Origin: Sphingobium sp.
GTDB taxonomy: Bacteria; Pseudomonadota; Alphaproteobacteria; Sphingomonadales; Sphingomonadaceae
Reading direction: 5' to 3'
Length of the DNA: 64,000 nucleotides
Assembly: GCA_020446425.1 (NCBI GenBank)
Contig: JAGRES010000013.1
Coordinates: forward strand, 62,001 to 126,000
The position numbers and the translations under genes are program-made. The notes below the pieces were generated by a model. It worked only from the letters and a program-made list of their open reading frames with translations. It did not search any database and was not told the origin of the DNA. Shown piece after piece: positions 1 to 8,875 of this stretch (the stretch's first letter is position 1; each line of letters opens with the position of its first letter).

Positions 1-409
1 TCAGGCCAGAAAGCAGCATATTGTGTTTGAACCTTCGGATGATGAACTATGGGTTCATGGCGACGACGCCGCACTGGTGCGCGCCTTTTCCAACCTGCTG
101 AACAATTCTGTGGAAGCCGCGCCGGAGGGCGGAACCATCCTTTGCGGCGTCAAAAGAGAAAATGGCCTTGCCGTCGCCTATGTCGAAGATAACGGTCCCG
201 GCCTGCCGCCGGAACGCAGGGACGACCCCTTCGCCCGCTTCGGATACAGCACCCGCCACCGGCAGGATGGAACGGCGGGCGCAGGTCTGGGCCTCGCCTT
301 CGTGCGTGCCGTTGCCCTCCAGCATGGAGGCGAAGCCCAGTATAGCGACGGAAACGACGGCGGCGCGCGGTTCTCGCTGCGCCTGCCGATTGCACCGGAC
401 GAGGAATAA
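1..409 (+). CDS. Sensor histidine kinase, C-terminal fragment (5' truncated)
   Basis: The reading frame is open from base 2, so the gene starts outside the window and only about 135 C-terminal residues are visible. They form a HATPase_c ATP-binding domain: N box NLLNNSVEAA, G1 box DNGPGLP and G2 box GAGLGLAFVRAV are all present. This is the catalytic half of a two-component sensor kinase, probably membrane-bound. The sensor and HisKA parts cannot be seen, so the signal is unknown. The GTG at base 23 is internal to the domain and is not the real start. The gene ends 2 bases before the stop codon of the convergent lipoprotein gene, leaving no room for a separate terminator. Confidence 0.85.
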   Translation, partial: QARKQHIVFEPSDDELWVHGDDAALVRAFSNLLNNSVEAAPEGGTILCGVKRENGLAVAYVEDNGPGLPPERRDDPFARFGYSTRHRQDGTAGAGLGLAFVRAVALQHGGEAQYSDGNDGGARFSLRLPIAPDEE

Positions 410-411
410 AC

Positions 412-957
412 TCAGTCCTGCGCCAGCACTGTATTCGTACGGTCCTTGCCCGGCGCATGAATATCGCTGACCGCATCCTTCGCCAGCCGGTCGAGCACGT
501 CGATGGCCTGCGCATGGCAATGGCTTTCCTGCGCATTGCCTGTGTAGAGATTTTCGCCGCTCGCGCGGTCGATGACGGCGATCCGCACGCGCATCATCCG
601 ATCCTGACAATTTTGCAGCAGCCGCTGTTTCTTGCCGTCAGACAGCATGCGCCCAGCCGTCCCTTCCAAAGATATGCTGGCGGGCCGCTCCGCAAAACCG
701 GCGGAAATGATCGCGGGCGCATCATCGGAAAAACGGAACCCCCGGTCCTGCAACGCCTTTTCCACTGCGGCGCGCAAGGCCCCATAAACAGCAGGCGGTT
801 CGCCTTTCCCTGCGGGTCCACTCGCCCAGGCCAAGGTCATCGGCTCCGCAGCTCCGTTACCGCTTGAAGTGATATGTGTCGAAACCGGCCCGGCACATGC
901 CGTGACAAGCGCGCATAAAACGACCGATGCCGTTCGTGTCGTATATTTCCAGCCCAT
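412..957 (-). CDS. Putative lipoprotein, DUF4136-like
   Basis: This 181-residue protein begins with a short positive segment and a hydrophobic stretch ending in a lipobox (VTAC, cysteine near residue 21), so it should be an outer- or inner-membrane lipoprotein. The mature part has the layout of small DUF4136-type lipoproteins: a short beta-rich domain that mentions an AVEKALQDRGFRF-like helix followed by a strand. No catalytic residues are recognisable and I cannot give a function. The ATG at 957 is the only start that keeps the signal sequence; no strong Shine-Dalgarno is visible. It is convergent with the kinase fragment and divergent from the serine protease. Confidence 0.6.
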   Translation of the reverse strand: MGWKYTTRTASVVLCALVTACAGPVSTHITSSGNGAAEPMTLAWASGPAGKGEPPAVYGALRAAVEKALQDRGFRFSDDAPAIISAGFAERPASISLEGTAGRMLSDGKKQRLLQNCQDRMMRVRIAVIDRASGENLYTGNAQESHCHAQAIDVLDRLAKDAVSDIHAPGKDRTNTVLAQD

Positions 958-1140
958 GGGCGGACGTTAGCGTCATTCGCCCGGCCATACCAGCCCCAGC
1001 GCCACACGCATTCGTTAAGCCGCTATGCTGTCCGGTTAAGCCGGGATAAAGGAATAATTAAGCATGCTGGGCCTAGAAAAAGCGAGACTTATGGTGCCGC
1101 AGCACACCGCCATGCTGCACATCTGGCGAGGGACGACAGG

Positions 1141-3399
1141 ATGGTGAAGGCATATCGCGCGGCGGCGTCCGTGCTTTCGGTTTCAATGATGGTCATGCTG
1201 AGCGCTTGCGGCGGCGGTGGAGGAGGCGTGTCATCGACGCCAGCACCTTCTCCGACACCGAGCCCATCACCTTCCCCAAGCCCGACTCCGACGCCGACCC
1301 CAACCAATTACGACACCACCGAATATGCCAACTCTACAGGCCCCAACTATCACGGTGCCATTACCGCCTATCAGAACGACGCGAGCGGCGCGGGCGTCAC
1401 GGTCGGGGTGATCGACACCGGTATTGACGTCGACAGCCCGGAATTTACCGGGCGGATCAGTTCCGCTTCAACGGCATTCAACTCAACCGGCTCCATTCAG
1501 GATACCGATGGGCATGGTACTGCTGTCACCAGCGTCATTGCCGCTGCCCGCAACAATCAGAACACGCTTGGCATGGCGTGGGAAGCCACGGTCATGGCGC
1601 TGCGTACCGATGACCCGACGGATTGCGACACCGATGGTTGTTCACACCCAACGACCTACATCCGTCAGGCAATCGACCATGCCGTCGCCAATGGCGCACA
1701 GGTCATCAATATCTCCCTAGGCGGCGATGCTCCGCCTTCCTCCCTGATCGCTGCCGTGGACCGCGCGACAGCTGCAGGTGTGATCATCGTGATATCGTCG
1801 GGGAACGACAGCGCGGCATCGCCCGATGCGTTCGCGCGCGCTTTTACCGACGCCAGCATCTCTCGCGGGCTGGTGCTGATCGCGACATCGAACAACTCCG
1901 GCGGTGTGCACAGCGATTTCGCCAATGGTGCACTAGGCTATGAGACCGTCACGCTGTCCACGATCGGAGAGAGAGTCCGCGCGCCAGACCATGAAGGGAC
2001 TCAGTTCCTGTGGAGCGGGACATCCTTTGCCGCACCGCAAGTGGCGGGAGCCATTGCGTTGATGCTCGAAGCCTTTCCCGGCATGACGCCGCAGGAAGTG
2101 GTGCAGCGCCTGCTGACCACCGCCACCGATGCGGGGGCGAGCGGCCCTGACGCGCTGTTCGGCATGGGTATTATGGATATCGCCGCAGCCTTTGCACCTG
2201 CGGGTACGACGACATTGGGCGACAGCAAGACTGCCCTTTCCCTGGCCAATAACGGAACCCTGTCGCCCGCCATGGGCGACGCGAGCGGCAGCGCCGGACC
2301 GCAGGCGGTGACAATCGACGCGCTGGGCCGCGCCTATCGTGTCGACCTGAAACGCACGCTCACTACCGGCAAGGTCCGCACCATATTGACGCCGCTCGGC
2401 GATGCGCCGCTGCGCTCTGCCTCTCTCCAACAGGGCGGCCTGTCCGGCGCGTTCAGCTTCGTTAACCGTGCGCCACATTATGACCGTTTCGGCGAACAGG
2501 CGGATATGGCCCAGCCGGGGCGTTTCTCCGGCCAGCTTCAATTCGCATTCGGCCCGAAGACGCGCATGAGCGCGGGATATGGGCTGGTAGGCCATGACCT
2601 TGCAAATGGGCTTGCAAGCAGCGCGCTGAATGCGCCGGGTCATTTTCTGGCCGCGCAGGATGCCGGTTCCAGCCTGGGGTTCCAGCCATCGCCCGATTAT
2701 GCGCTCGGCATCGGCCATGACATTGGTGAAGGCTCCACACTGACCCTCATCGCGGAAAGCGGGACGCTGGATCTGGACGAGCGCCTTACCAGCGAACGTC
2801 AGGACAGCGCTTACCGCTATCAGCAGGTCTCGGCCCGCATCCGCCATATGTCCGGCCCCGTATCGCTCTCACTAGGTGCCAGCCTGCTTCGCGAGAAGGA
2901 CACATTGCTGGGCGCACGTCTTGCGCAATTTTTCGCTGTGGAGGGCGGTCAATCGCTATTTGCCGATGCCCATGCGGACATTGCCTTATCTTCGCGCTGG
3001 ACGCTGGGTTTAGCCGCACGGCACGGCTGGACCAGTGCTACCAGCGGCGAGGCACATATCCGCACATTGGCATGGAGCGCGGATATTGCCCGCTCAGGCC
3101 TGATAAACGGGCAGGATCGCTTCGGTCTGCGCCTGTCGCAACCGTTACGCGTTACGTCCGGCGGCGTCGACGCGCTGCTGCCCATCGCCCACGATTATAC
3201 GACAGGCCAGAGCCAGTGGGCGATGCAGCGTATCAATCTGGCTCCTATGGGGCGCGAAATTGATGCGGAAATAAGTTACGGCCCACCCGTTGCAGGCGGG
3301 TGGCTCAGCCTCAATAGCTATTGGCGGCGGCAGCCCGGCCATATCGCATGGGCGAACGACGACATGGGTGGTGCGGTGCGGTTTACGCTGGGCTATTGA
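1141..3399 (+). CDS. S8 (subtilisin-like) serine protease with lipobox and autotransporter-like C-terminus
   Basis: The 752-residue product has a signal sequence with a lipobox-like LSAC (Cys23), then a Gly run and a Pro/Ser/Thr repeat linker (about residues 31-55). The subtilase domain follows, with the full triad: Asp92 (VGVIDTGID), His125 (DGHGTAV) and Ser295 (SGTSFAAPQVAG). The last roughly 350 residues alternate polar and hydrophobic strands and end in FTLGY, the aromatic ending typical of outer-membrane beta-barrels and of autotransporter domains. It therefore probably sits in the outer membrane with the protease at or beyond the surface. A GAGGGA element precedes the ATG at 1141. Its last 17 bases overlap the end of the convergent channel gene. 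Confidence 0.85.
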   Translation: MVKAYRAAASVLSVSMMVMLSACGGGGGGVSSTPAPSPTPSPSPSPSPTPTPTPTNYDTTEYANSTGPNYHGAITAYQNDASGAGVTVGVIDTGIDVDSPEFTGRISSASTAFNSTGSIQDTDGHGTAVTSVIAAARNNQNTLGMAWEATVMALRTDDPTDCDTDGCSHPTTYIRQAIDHAVANGAQVINISLGGDAPPSSLIAAVDRATAAGVIIVISSGNDSAASPDAFARAFTDASISRGLVLIATSNNSGGVHSDFANGALGYETVTLSTIGERVRAPDHEGTQFLWSGTSFAAPQVAGAIALMLEAFPGMTPQEVVQRLLTTATDAGASGPDALFGMGIMDIAAAFAPAGTTTLGDSKTALSLANNGTLSPAMGDASGSAGPQAVTIDALGRAYRVDLKRTLTTGKVRTILTPLGDAPLRSASLQQGGLSGAFSFVNRAPHYDRFGEQADMAQPGRFSGQLQFAFGPKTRMSAGYGLVGHDLANGLASSALNAPGHFLAAQDAGSSLGFQPSPDYALGIGHDIGEGSTLTLIAESGTLDLDERLTSERQDSAYRYQQVSARIRHMSGPVSLSLGASLLREKDTLLGARLAQFFAVEGGQSLFADAHADIALSSRWTLGLAARHGWTSATSGEAHIRTLAWSADIARSGLINGQDRFGLRLSQPLRVTSGGVDALLPIAHDYTTGQSQWAMQRINLAPMGREIDAEISYGPPVAGGWLSLNSYWRRQPGHIAWANDDMGGAVRFTLGY

Positions 3400-4597
3400 C
3401 CAGCCTCTGCAAATCCAGACCGCTTGGTTCCTGATAGATCCGCAAGCCGAATTCCGGCATGATCGCCAGCATATGATCGAAGATATTGGACTGAATATCT
3501 TCATAGGCCGACCAGTTGGTGGTGTTGGTGAAACAATAGATTTCGAGCGGCAGGCCAGTCGGCCCGGGATCAAGCTGGCGCACCAGCAAGGTCATGTTCT
3601 TCGCGATCTGCTCATGCGCCTTGAGATAAGCGAGCACATAAGCGCGAAAGGTACCGATGTTGGTGATCCGGCGCGCATTCACTGCATCGTCGCCGCGTCC
3701 GACCTTGCTCTCGTTCCAGCGCAATAATTCCTCATCCTTGCGCGCCAGATAATCGCGCAACAGGCTGAACCGGCGTACCCGCTCCACCTGTTCGGGCGAA
3801 AGAAAAGCAACGCTGTTCTGGTCGATCAGCAGCGTGCGCTTGATGCGCCGCCCGCCGGAGTCCTTCATGCCGCGCCAATTCTTGAAACTCTCGGCAATCA
3901 GGCGATGCGTCGGAATGGTCGTGATCGTCTTGTCCCAGTTCTGCACCTTCACCGTATGCAGCGCGATATCAATCACATCACCATCGGCGTTGAGCTGAGG
4001 CATTTCGATCCAGTCGCCCACGCGAAGCATGTCATTTGAGGTAAGCTGAACAGAGGCGACCAGCGACAGGATCGTATCCTTGAACACCAGCAGCAATACG
4101 GCGGCCATCGCACCCAGGCCGGAGAGCAGTAGGACCGGCGATTGCTCCAGCAGCGCCGCAATCACCAATATCGCCGCGCCAACGAACAGCGCGATTTTCA
4201 ACAGCTGGAGATAGCCCTTGATCGGGCGGCTGTTCGCCTCGGGTGTGCGCTGATAAACCTCGTTCACATAATCGAACCCGCCGCTGATCGCCAGGGCTAT
4301 GCTGACGATGATGCTGGCCTGCGCTACATTCTGAACGACGGTGATGGCGCCGTCCGGCAGGTTCGGCACGAACAATATGCCGTGCGAAATGATCAGCGCC
4401 GGAATGACATTGGCGAGTCGGGCCGCCGCATGATCGACCGTCAGGCTGCGCGGATCGAGAAAGGGAGCCGCCGCCCGCAATATGACTTTCTTGATGAGAT
4501 AATTGGCGGCTGCAGCGGCAAGCGCCAATGCCGTAAGGCCAAACAGGGATTGCAACCATAGCGGCTGCTCGGCGAGATAGTGTTGCAGTGCTTCCAT
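3383..4597 (-). CDS. Mechanosensitive ion channel, MscS family (YbdG/MscM type)
   Basis: The 404-residue protein has about five hydrophobic segments in its first 190 residues, then the MscS core: a pore helix GLGAMAAVLLLVFKDTILSL leading into the beta domain (DMLRVGDWIEMP). The C-terminal half carries the long insertion and the VNARRITNIGTFRAYVLAYL motif that mark the YbdG subgroup. It should sit in the inner membrane and release osmolytes on hypo-osmotic shock. The ATG at 4597 is preferred over the adjacent GTG at 4600. It overlaps the serine protease tail to tail by 17 bases; the two are not co-transcribed. Confidence 0.85.
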   Translation of the reverse strand: MEALQHYLAEQPLWLQSLFGLTALALAAAAANYLIKKVILRAAAPFLDPRSLTVDHAAARLANVIPALIISHGILFVPNLPDGAITVVQNVAQASIIVSIALAISGGFDYVNEVYQRTPEANSRPIKGYLQLLKIALFVGAAILVIAALLEQSPVLLLSGLGAMAAVLLLVFKDTILSLVASVQLTSNDMLRVGDWIEMPQLNADGDVIDIALHTVKVQNWDKTITTIPTHRLIAESFKNWRGMKDSGGRRIKRTLLIDQNSVAFLSPEQVERVRRFSLLRDYLARKDEELLRWNESKVGRGDDAVNARRITNIGTFRAYVLAYLKAHEQIAKNMTLLVRQLDPGPTGLPLEIYCFTNTTNWSAYEDIQSNIFDHMLAIMPEFGLRIYQEPSGLDLQRLVNSPA

Positions 4598-4741
4598 CAC
4601 TCAGGCGGGCCGGATCGCCTTACCTCCACTTCTGTTTTCAGGGTCGAATATGCGTTCAGCCGATGTCATATGTGAGCGTGCGGTACAACCCGCCGCACAC
4701 AAATTCCTTGTTTTTGCTACATTAAATAATCGCAACAACCC

Positions 4742-5104
4742 TTAAACGGTGAAGGACTCGCCACAACCACAACTGCCCGTGGCGTTCGGGTTCTCGAACA
4801 CAAACCCGGCGGTAAAATCATCCTCGCGCCAGTCCATCGTACTGCCCACCAGATAGAGCACAGACGCGCCATCAATGTAGAAGGTGCCGCCCGGCGTTTC
4901 GATCTTCTCGTCGAACTTTTCTTCCTCGCTGACATAATCGACCGAATAAGCAAGGCCGGAGCAGCCGCGGCGCGGCGTGGACAGCTTGACACCGATTGCA
5001 TCGTCGGGTGCCTTGCTCATCAGGTCGGCGATGCGCTGCTCAGCCGCAGGCGTCAATATGACGGCGGCGGGGCGCTGGCGGGTGGTTTTGGTTTCGGCGT
5101 TCAT
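4742..5104 (-). CDS. sufA: Iron-sulfur cluster assembly A-type carrier SufA
   Basis: A 120-residue HesB/IscA-family protein with the three cluster-binding cysteines in place (Cys48 in RRGCSGLAY, Cys112 and Cys114 in GSCGCGESF). A-type carriers accept Fe-S clusters from the SufBCD scaffold and pass them to apo-proteins. The start at 5104 gives MNAETKTT and overlaps the sufT stop as ATGA, so it is translated by coupling. The longer reading frame upstream lies inside sufT. It is the last gene of the suf operon; a second A-type carrier, erpA, lies at 49.1 kb. No clear rho-independent terminator follows it. Confidence 0.9.
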   Translation of the reverse strand: MNAETKTTRQRPAAVILTPAAEQRIADLMSKAPDDAIGVKLSTPRRGCSGLAYSVDYVSEEEKFDEKIETPGGTFYIDGASVLYLVGSTMDWREDDFTAGFVFENPNATGSCGCGESFTV

Positions 5105-5583
5105 AGCATTCCCAATTCGAGTTTCGCTTCGTCGCTCATCAGTTGTGGATCCCAGGGTGGATCCCACACCAGGTTCACATCGACCGTGCCGACGCCCGGT
5201 ACAGCGCCGACGCGCAGCTCGACTTCGGCGGGCATGCTCTCGGCCACCGGGCAGTGTGGTGTCGTCAGCGTCATCGTGACGACTGCGTGGCCTTCGTCAG
5301 TCACTTCAACACCATAGATAAGGCCCAGATCATAGATATTGACCGGAATTTCCGGATCGAAAATCTCTTTCAGCACATCAATGATCGCATCATAGGTGCT
5401 GCCGCCCGGCTCGCCCGCTTTTTCACCTTCAGGCTTTTGCGAGAGGAACCCCTCCAGATAGTCGCGCTTGCGCTCCAGCTTGTCACCCGCGCTTTCGTCA
5501 GCATCGGTAACACGAGCCTTGGGCGGAGAATCGACTGACGTGACCTCCTCCATTTTGACCATGATCTTCCGTTCCTCGCTCAT
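5101..5583 (-). CDS. sufT: SUF system accessory protein SufT (DUF59/MIP18 family)
   Basis: The 160-residue protein has a low-complexity charged N-terminal third (about residues 1-60) followed by a DUF59/MIP18 domain (YDAIIDVLKEIFDPEIPVNI to NLVWDPPW). The reactive cysteine of the family is present in TPHCPVAES. SufT-type proteins help Fe-S cluster maturation, especially under high demand. The start ATG at 5583 overlaps the sufS stop codon as ATGA and its own stop overlaps the sufA start, which puts it firmly inside the suf operon. Confidence 0.88.
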   Translation of the reverse strand: MSEERKIMVKMEEVTSVDSPPKARVTDADESAGDKLERKRDYLEGFLSQKPEGEKAGEPGGSTYDAIIDVLKEIFDPEIPVNIYDLGLIYGVEVTDEGHAVVTMTLTTPHCPVAESMPAEVELRVGAVPGVGTVDVNLVWDPPWDPQLMSDEAKLELGML

Positions 5584-6797
5584 CCGAAAATCTTCCTTAC
5601 GCGTTCTATTCCCTGCACCAGCGCTTCGACGTCGCTTTCGTTACTGTATATGCCGAAGCTGGCCCGCGCGGTGGCCGGTACACCCAGATAGTCCATCAGC
5701 GGCTGCGCGCAATGATGACCGGCGCGGATCGCCACGCCCTCCTCATCCAATATGGTGCCGGCATCGTGCGGGTGAACCCCCTCGACCTCAAAACTGATGA
5801 TCCCGGCACTGTCTTGGGGTCCGAAGATGCGCACGCTGTTGAGGGAGGACAACGCCTCGCGCGCCTTGGCGACCAGGGCCGCCTCATGCCGCTCTATCGC
5901 CTCTATGCCATAGCGCTCGACATAGTCGATAGCCGCCGTCAGGCCCATCGCCTCGATTATTGCGGGCGTGCCTGCTTCGAACCGCGTCGGCGCGGGCGCA
6001 TAGGTTGTCTTCTCGAACGTAACCCTGTCGATCATCGAACCGCCGCCCTGCCATGGCGGCATTGCATCGAGAATCTCCTTACGCACATAGATCGCGCCAA
6101 TGCCGGTCGGACCATAAAGCTTGTGCGCCGAAAACGCATAGAAATCGCAATTGAACGCCTGCATGTCGAGCTTGAGGCGCGGAATTGCCTGACACCCGTC
6201 GATCAATATTTTCGCGCCAGCCGAATGCGCAATATCGCTCGCACGACGCACGTCGAGCACGCTGCCCAGCACGTTGGAGACATGCGCGAGCGCCACCAGC
6301 TTGTGCTCTGGCCGGATCATCGCCGCCATCGCCTCAAGGTCGATCTTGCCCTCTTCGGTCAGCGGGATCACATCGATATGTGCACCGGCACGTTCGGCCA
6401 GCATCTGCCATGGCACAATATTGCTGTGATGCTCCAGCTGGCTGAGCAGGATGCGGTCGCCTGCTTTGATATTCTCCCCGCCCCAGCTTTGCGCGATCAG
6501 GTTGATGCCTTCAGTCGCGCCGCGCACGAACACGATCTCATCCGCTGTTTGCGCGCCCATGAAGCGCGCCACGGTGCGCCGCGCTGCCTCGTAGGCGAGG
6601 GTCATATTAGCCGAGCGCGCATAGACGCCGCGATGCACGGTTGCATAATCCTCGCCCATGGCGCGGGCGACTGCATCGACCACCGCCTGCGGCTTCTGCG
6701 CAGTCGCGGCGGTATCGAGATAATGCCAATCCTGGCCCTTGTCGGTTTTCAGACCGGGAAACTCGGCGCGAATAGCTGCGCTGTCGAATGCGCTCAT
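5580..6797 (-). CDS. sufS: Cysteine desulfurase SufS
   Basis: A 405-residue type II cysteine desulfurase, a PLP enzyme that takes sulfur from L-cysteine as an enzyme-bound persulfide for Fe-S cluster assembly. The PLP lysine lies in FSAHKLYGPTGIGA and the persulfide cysteine in RAGHHCAQPLMD, as expected for SufS/CsdA rather than IscS. It begins at 6797, with the ATG overlapping the sufD stop (ATGA). No sufE is present in the operon, so its sulfur-transfer partner would be SufE encoded elsewhere, or SufBCD directly. Confidence 0.93.
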   Translation of the reverse strand: MSAFDSAAIRAEFPGLKTDKGQDWHYLDTAATAQKPQAVVDAVARAMGEDYATVHRGVYARSANMTLAYEAARRTVARFMGAQTADEIVFVRGATEGINLIAQSWGGENIKAGDRILLSQLEHHSNIVPWQMLAERAGAHIDVIPLTEEGKIDLEAMAAMIRPEHKLVALAHVSNVLGSVLDVRRASDIAHSAGAKILIDGCQAIPRLKLDMQAFNCDFYAFSAHKLYGPTGIGAIYVRKEILDAMPPWQGGGSMIDRVTFEKTTYAPAPTRFEAGTPAIIEAMGLTAAIDYVERYGIEAIERHEAALVAKAREALSSLNSVRIFGPQDSAGIISFEVEGVHPHDAGTILDEEGVAIRAGHHCAQPLMDYLGVPATARASFGIYSNESDVEALVQGIERVRKIFG

Positions 6798-7546
6798 GAC
6801 AGCGCCTCCAGCTTCTCGAGCGCCGCAGCCTCGAAGCGCTCGCGCTCCGCTTCATCTGCGATACCATCGAATACGCCCGCGACAAAGGCGCGCAGCAGCA
6901 GTGTCTTGGCCGATTGGGGGGCCATCCCTCGCGATGCCATATAAAACAGCGCCTGCTTGTCGAGTTCGCCCACGGTCGCGCCATGCGCGCATTTCACGTC
7001 GTCAGCAAAAATCTCCAGCTCCGGCTTGGCATTGGCCGTCGCCGTCCGGTCGAGCAGCATGGCTTTGACCGACTGGGATGCGTCGGTAAGCTGTGCATGG
7101 CGCGCGACGGCGATCTTGCCGAGATAGCTGCCGGTCGCATGACCGCCGAGAATGGAACGCACCACTTGCTCGCTGGTCGCTTCCGGCTCGGCGTGGGTGA
7201 CGTTGGTGACGATTTCCAGTGTCTGCTCCCCGCCGCCAATAATTGCGCCGTGCAGTTCGAAATGCGCGCCCTTGCCGAGCCGCACATCAAAGGCGATACG
7301 CCCGAAGCGCCCGCCGATATTGAGCAGGTGAAAGGCGCATGAGCCGCCATCGGCAACCTCAACCGCATAGTCCTTTACCGCAACCGAACCCTCGCCTGCA
7401 TCCTGCAGCAGGGTGTGCGCCTGCACCTCGCCTGCGCCCACAACGACCCGCTCTGGCGCGGGCAGCGGCCACACCGAGGCGACGGCCTCTATGTCGCTAT
7501 AGCGCCATTCTTCCTGGCGCTTTGTCGGGAGAGTAAGCGCTGTCAC
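6794..7546 (-). CDS. sufD: Fe-S cluster scaffold subunit SufD
   Basis: This 250-residue protein is a short SufD: it has the EEWRYSDIEA N-terminal motif, a beta-helix middle and the conserved C-terminal helix region (AHGATVGELDKQALFYMASRG). SufD forms the SufBC2D scaffold with SufB and the ATPase SufC. It is shorter than the usual 400-residue SufD because the N-terminal helical region is reduced, which is common in sphingomonads. The start is a GTG at 7546 that overlaps the sufC stop codon as GTGA. Confidence 0.88.
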   Translation of the reverse strand: MTALTLPTKRQEEWRYSDIEAVASVWPLPAPERVVVGAGEVQAHTLLQDAGEGSVAVKDYAVEVADGGSCAFHLLNIGGRFGRIAFDVRLGKGAHFELHGAIIGGGEQTLEIVTNVTHAEPEATSEQVVRSILGGHATGSYLGKIAVARHAQLTDASQSVKAMLLDRTATANAKPELEIFADDVKCAHGATVGELDKQALFYMASRGMAPQSAKTLLLRAFVAGVFDGIADEAERERFEAAALEKLEALS

Positions 7547-8301
7547 GCCGCGATCACCTCGGCATAGCCTTCGCGCTCCAGCGCCAGCGCCAGCTCCGGC
7601 CCGCCGGATTTCACGATCTTGCCGCCCGCCAGCACATGCACGAAATCAGGCTCCACATAATCCAGCAACCGCTGATAATGAGTGATGAGCAGCACCGCCT
7701 TGTCAGGCTTACGCATGATTGCGTTAATGCCCGAGCCGACGGTCTTGAGCGCGTCGATATCGAGGCCGCTATCCGTTTCGTCGAGAATGGCCAGCTTCGG
7801 GTCGAGTATGCCCATCTGCACCATCTCGTTGCGTTTTTTCTCGCCGCCGGAAAAACCGACATTCACCGGGCGCTTGAGCATCTCCATGTCGAGATTGAGC
7901 AGCGCGGCTTTCTCTTTGGCCAGCTTGATGAAATCGCCACCAGACAATGGTTCTTCACCGCGCGCCTTGCGCTGCGAATTCAGACTCTCGCGCAGGAACT
8001 GCAGGTTGGACACTCCGGGTATCTCAACCGGATATTGAAAACCGAGGAAGAGTCCGGCCGCCGCACGCTCATGCGGTTCCATTTCAAGCAGGTCTACTGG
8101 TCCATTTGGGCCGTCGAACGTCACCGACCCGCCCGTCACCTCATAGCCGGGCCGCCCGCCCAGCGTATAGGCGAGCGTCGATTTCCCCGCGCCATTAGGC
8201 CCCATGATCGCATGCACCTCACCCGCATTGATGGTGAGCGACAGCCCTTTCAGGATCGGCTTGTCTGCAACGGTGTTGGAGAGATTGTCGATAATCAGCA
8301 T
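7543..8301 (-). CDS. sufC: Fe-S cluster assembly ATPase SufC
   Basis: A 252-residue ABC-type ATPase with Walker A GPNGAGKST (about residues 34-42), the SufC-type signature FSGGEKKRNEM and Walker B LAILDETDSGLD. SufC powers conformational change of the cytoplasmic SufBCD scaffold; unlike transport ABC proteins it has no membrane partner. The ATG at 8301 follows a gap of 46 bases after the small secreted-protein gene, and its stop overlaps the sufD start. Confidence 0.95.
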   Translation of the reverse strand: MLIIDNLSNTVADKPILKGLSLTINAGEVHAIMGPNGAGKSTLAYTLGGRPGYEVTGGSVTFDGPNGPVDLLEMEPHERAAAGLFLGFQYPVEIPGVSNLQFLRESLNSQRKARGEEPLSGGDFIKLAKEKAALLNLDMEMLKRPVNVGFSGGEKKRNEMVQMGILDPKLAILDETDSGLDIDALKTVGSGINAIMRKPDKAVLLITHYQRLLDYVEPDFVHVLAGGKIVKSGGPELALALEREGYAEVIAA

Positions 8302-8347
8302 GAAATACTCCGTAGGCCGCCAAACGCCGGCCGTGCGGAGCGTTCAG

Positions 8348-8761
8348 CTAAATCATTACTCGCGCGTAGGCGATGCTGGCGCGTTCCGCAGCGGCTTCCT
8401 CGATCATCGGGTCGATACCCGTCAAAGCGCCTTCCGCCTGACTGAGTGCTGCTTCCTGCGTGTGCGCCGGATTCGATGTGCGGATGTCCGTAGCGAGCTG
8501 TTCCTGAACCTCGCTGCGCACGATAGCGCAGGATTCCATGGCCTCGCGCACCATCCGGTCCTTGTCGGCCAGCGCCTGAGCGTCGACCTCTTTCAGAACG
8601 CAGTTGCGATAGCGCGTCAGGGCGGAAACAAATTGCTCGCTCAGCGGCATTTCCGCCTCGGCGGGAATGGATGTGTTGGACGGAGCGGTCTCGGCCAACG
8701 CAGGCGCGGCTTGGATTGCAAGCGCGGTAACCATAATCGCTGCCGAAATCCGTAACGTCAC
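8348..8761 (-). CDS. Secreted protein of unknown function inside the suf operon
   Basis: A GTG at 8761, preceded by an AGGAG element 7 bases upstream, gives a 137-residue protein starting VTLRISAAIMVTALAIQ and ending its signal peptide at PALA. The mature part is helical and charged, with two cysteines (YRNCVLKEVDAQ and AMESCAIVRSE) that could form a disulfide. I recognise no family. It lies between sufB and sufC on the same strand, yet a periplasmic product has no obvious role in cytoplasmic cluster assembly. It could be a stress-linked passenger or an inserted gene. Longer starts upstream lack a ribosome site. Confidence 0.6.
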   Translation of the reverse strand: MTLRISAAIMVTALAIQAAPALAETAPSNTSIPAEAEMPLSEQFVSALTRYRNCVLKEVDAQALADKDRMVREAMESCAIVRSEVQEQLATDIRTSNPAHTQEAALSQAEGALTGIDPMIEEAAAERASIAYARVMI

Positions 8762-8875
8762 ATGCGTCTCCTGCCCGTAAACCCACGCGATTCTGCGAAT
8801 CGCTGCGGTTAGCAACAGGTAAACGCATATGCGCTGCCGGAGCAAATGCGTTAATCACGAATGTCGGCTGAGCGC

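Noticed and set aside
4678-4698. GTGCGG/CCGCAC inverted repeat between the channel gene and sufA, as a suf terminator
   Set aside because: No U-tract follows on either strand, so a rho-independent terminator is not supported.
5712-6944. Plus-strand ORF of 410 codons opposite sufS
   Set aside because: Antisense frame to sufS with no recognisable domain.
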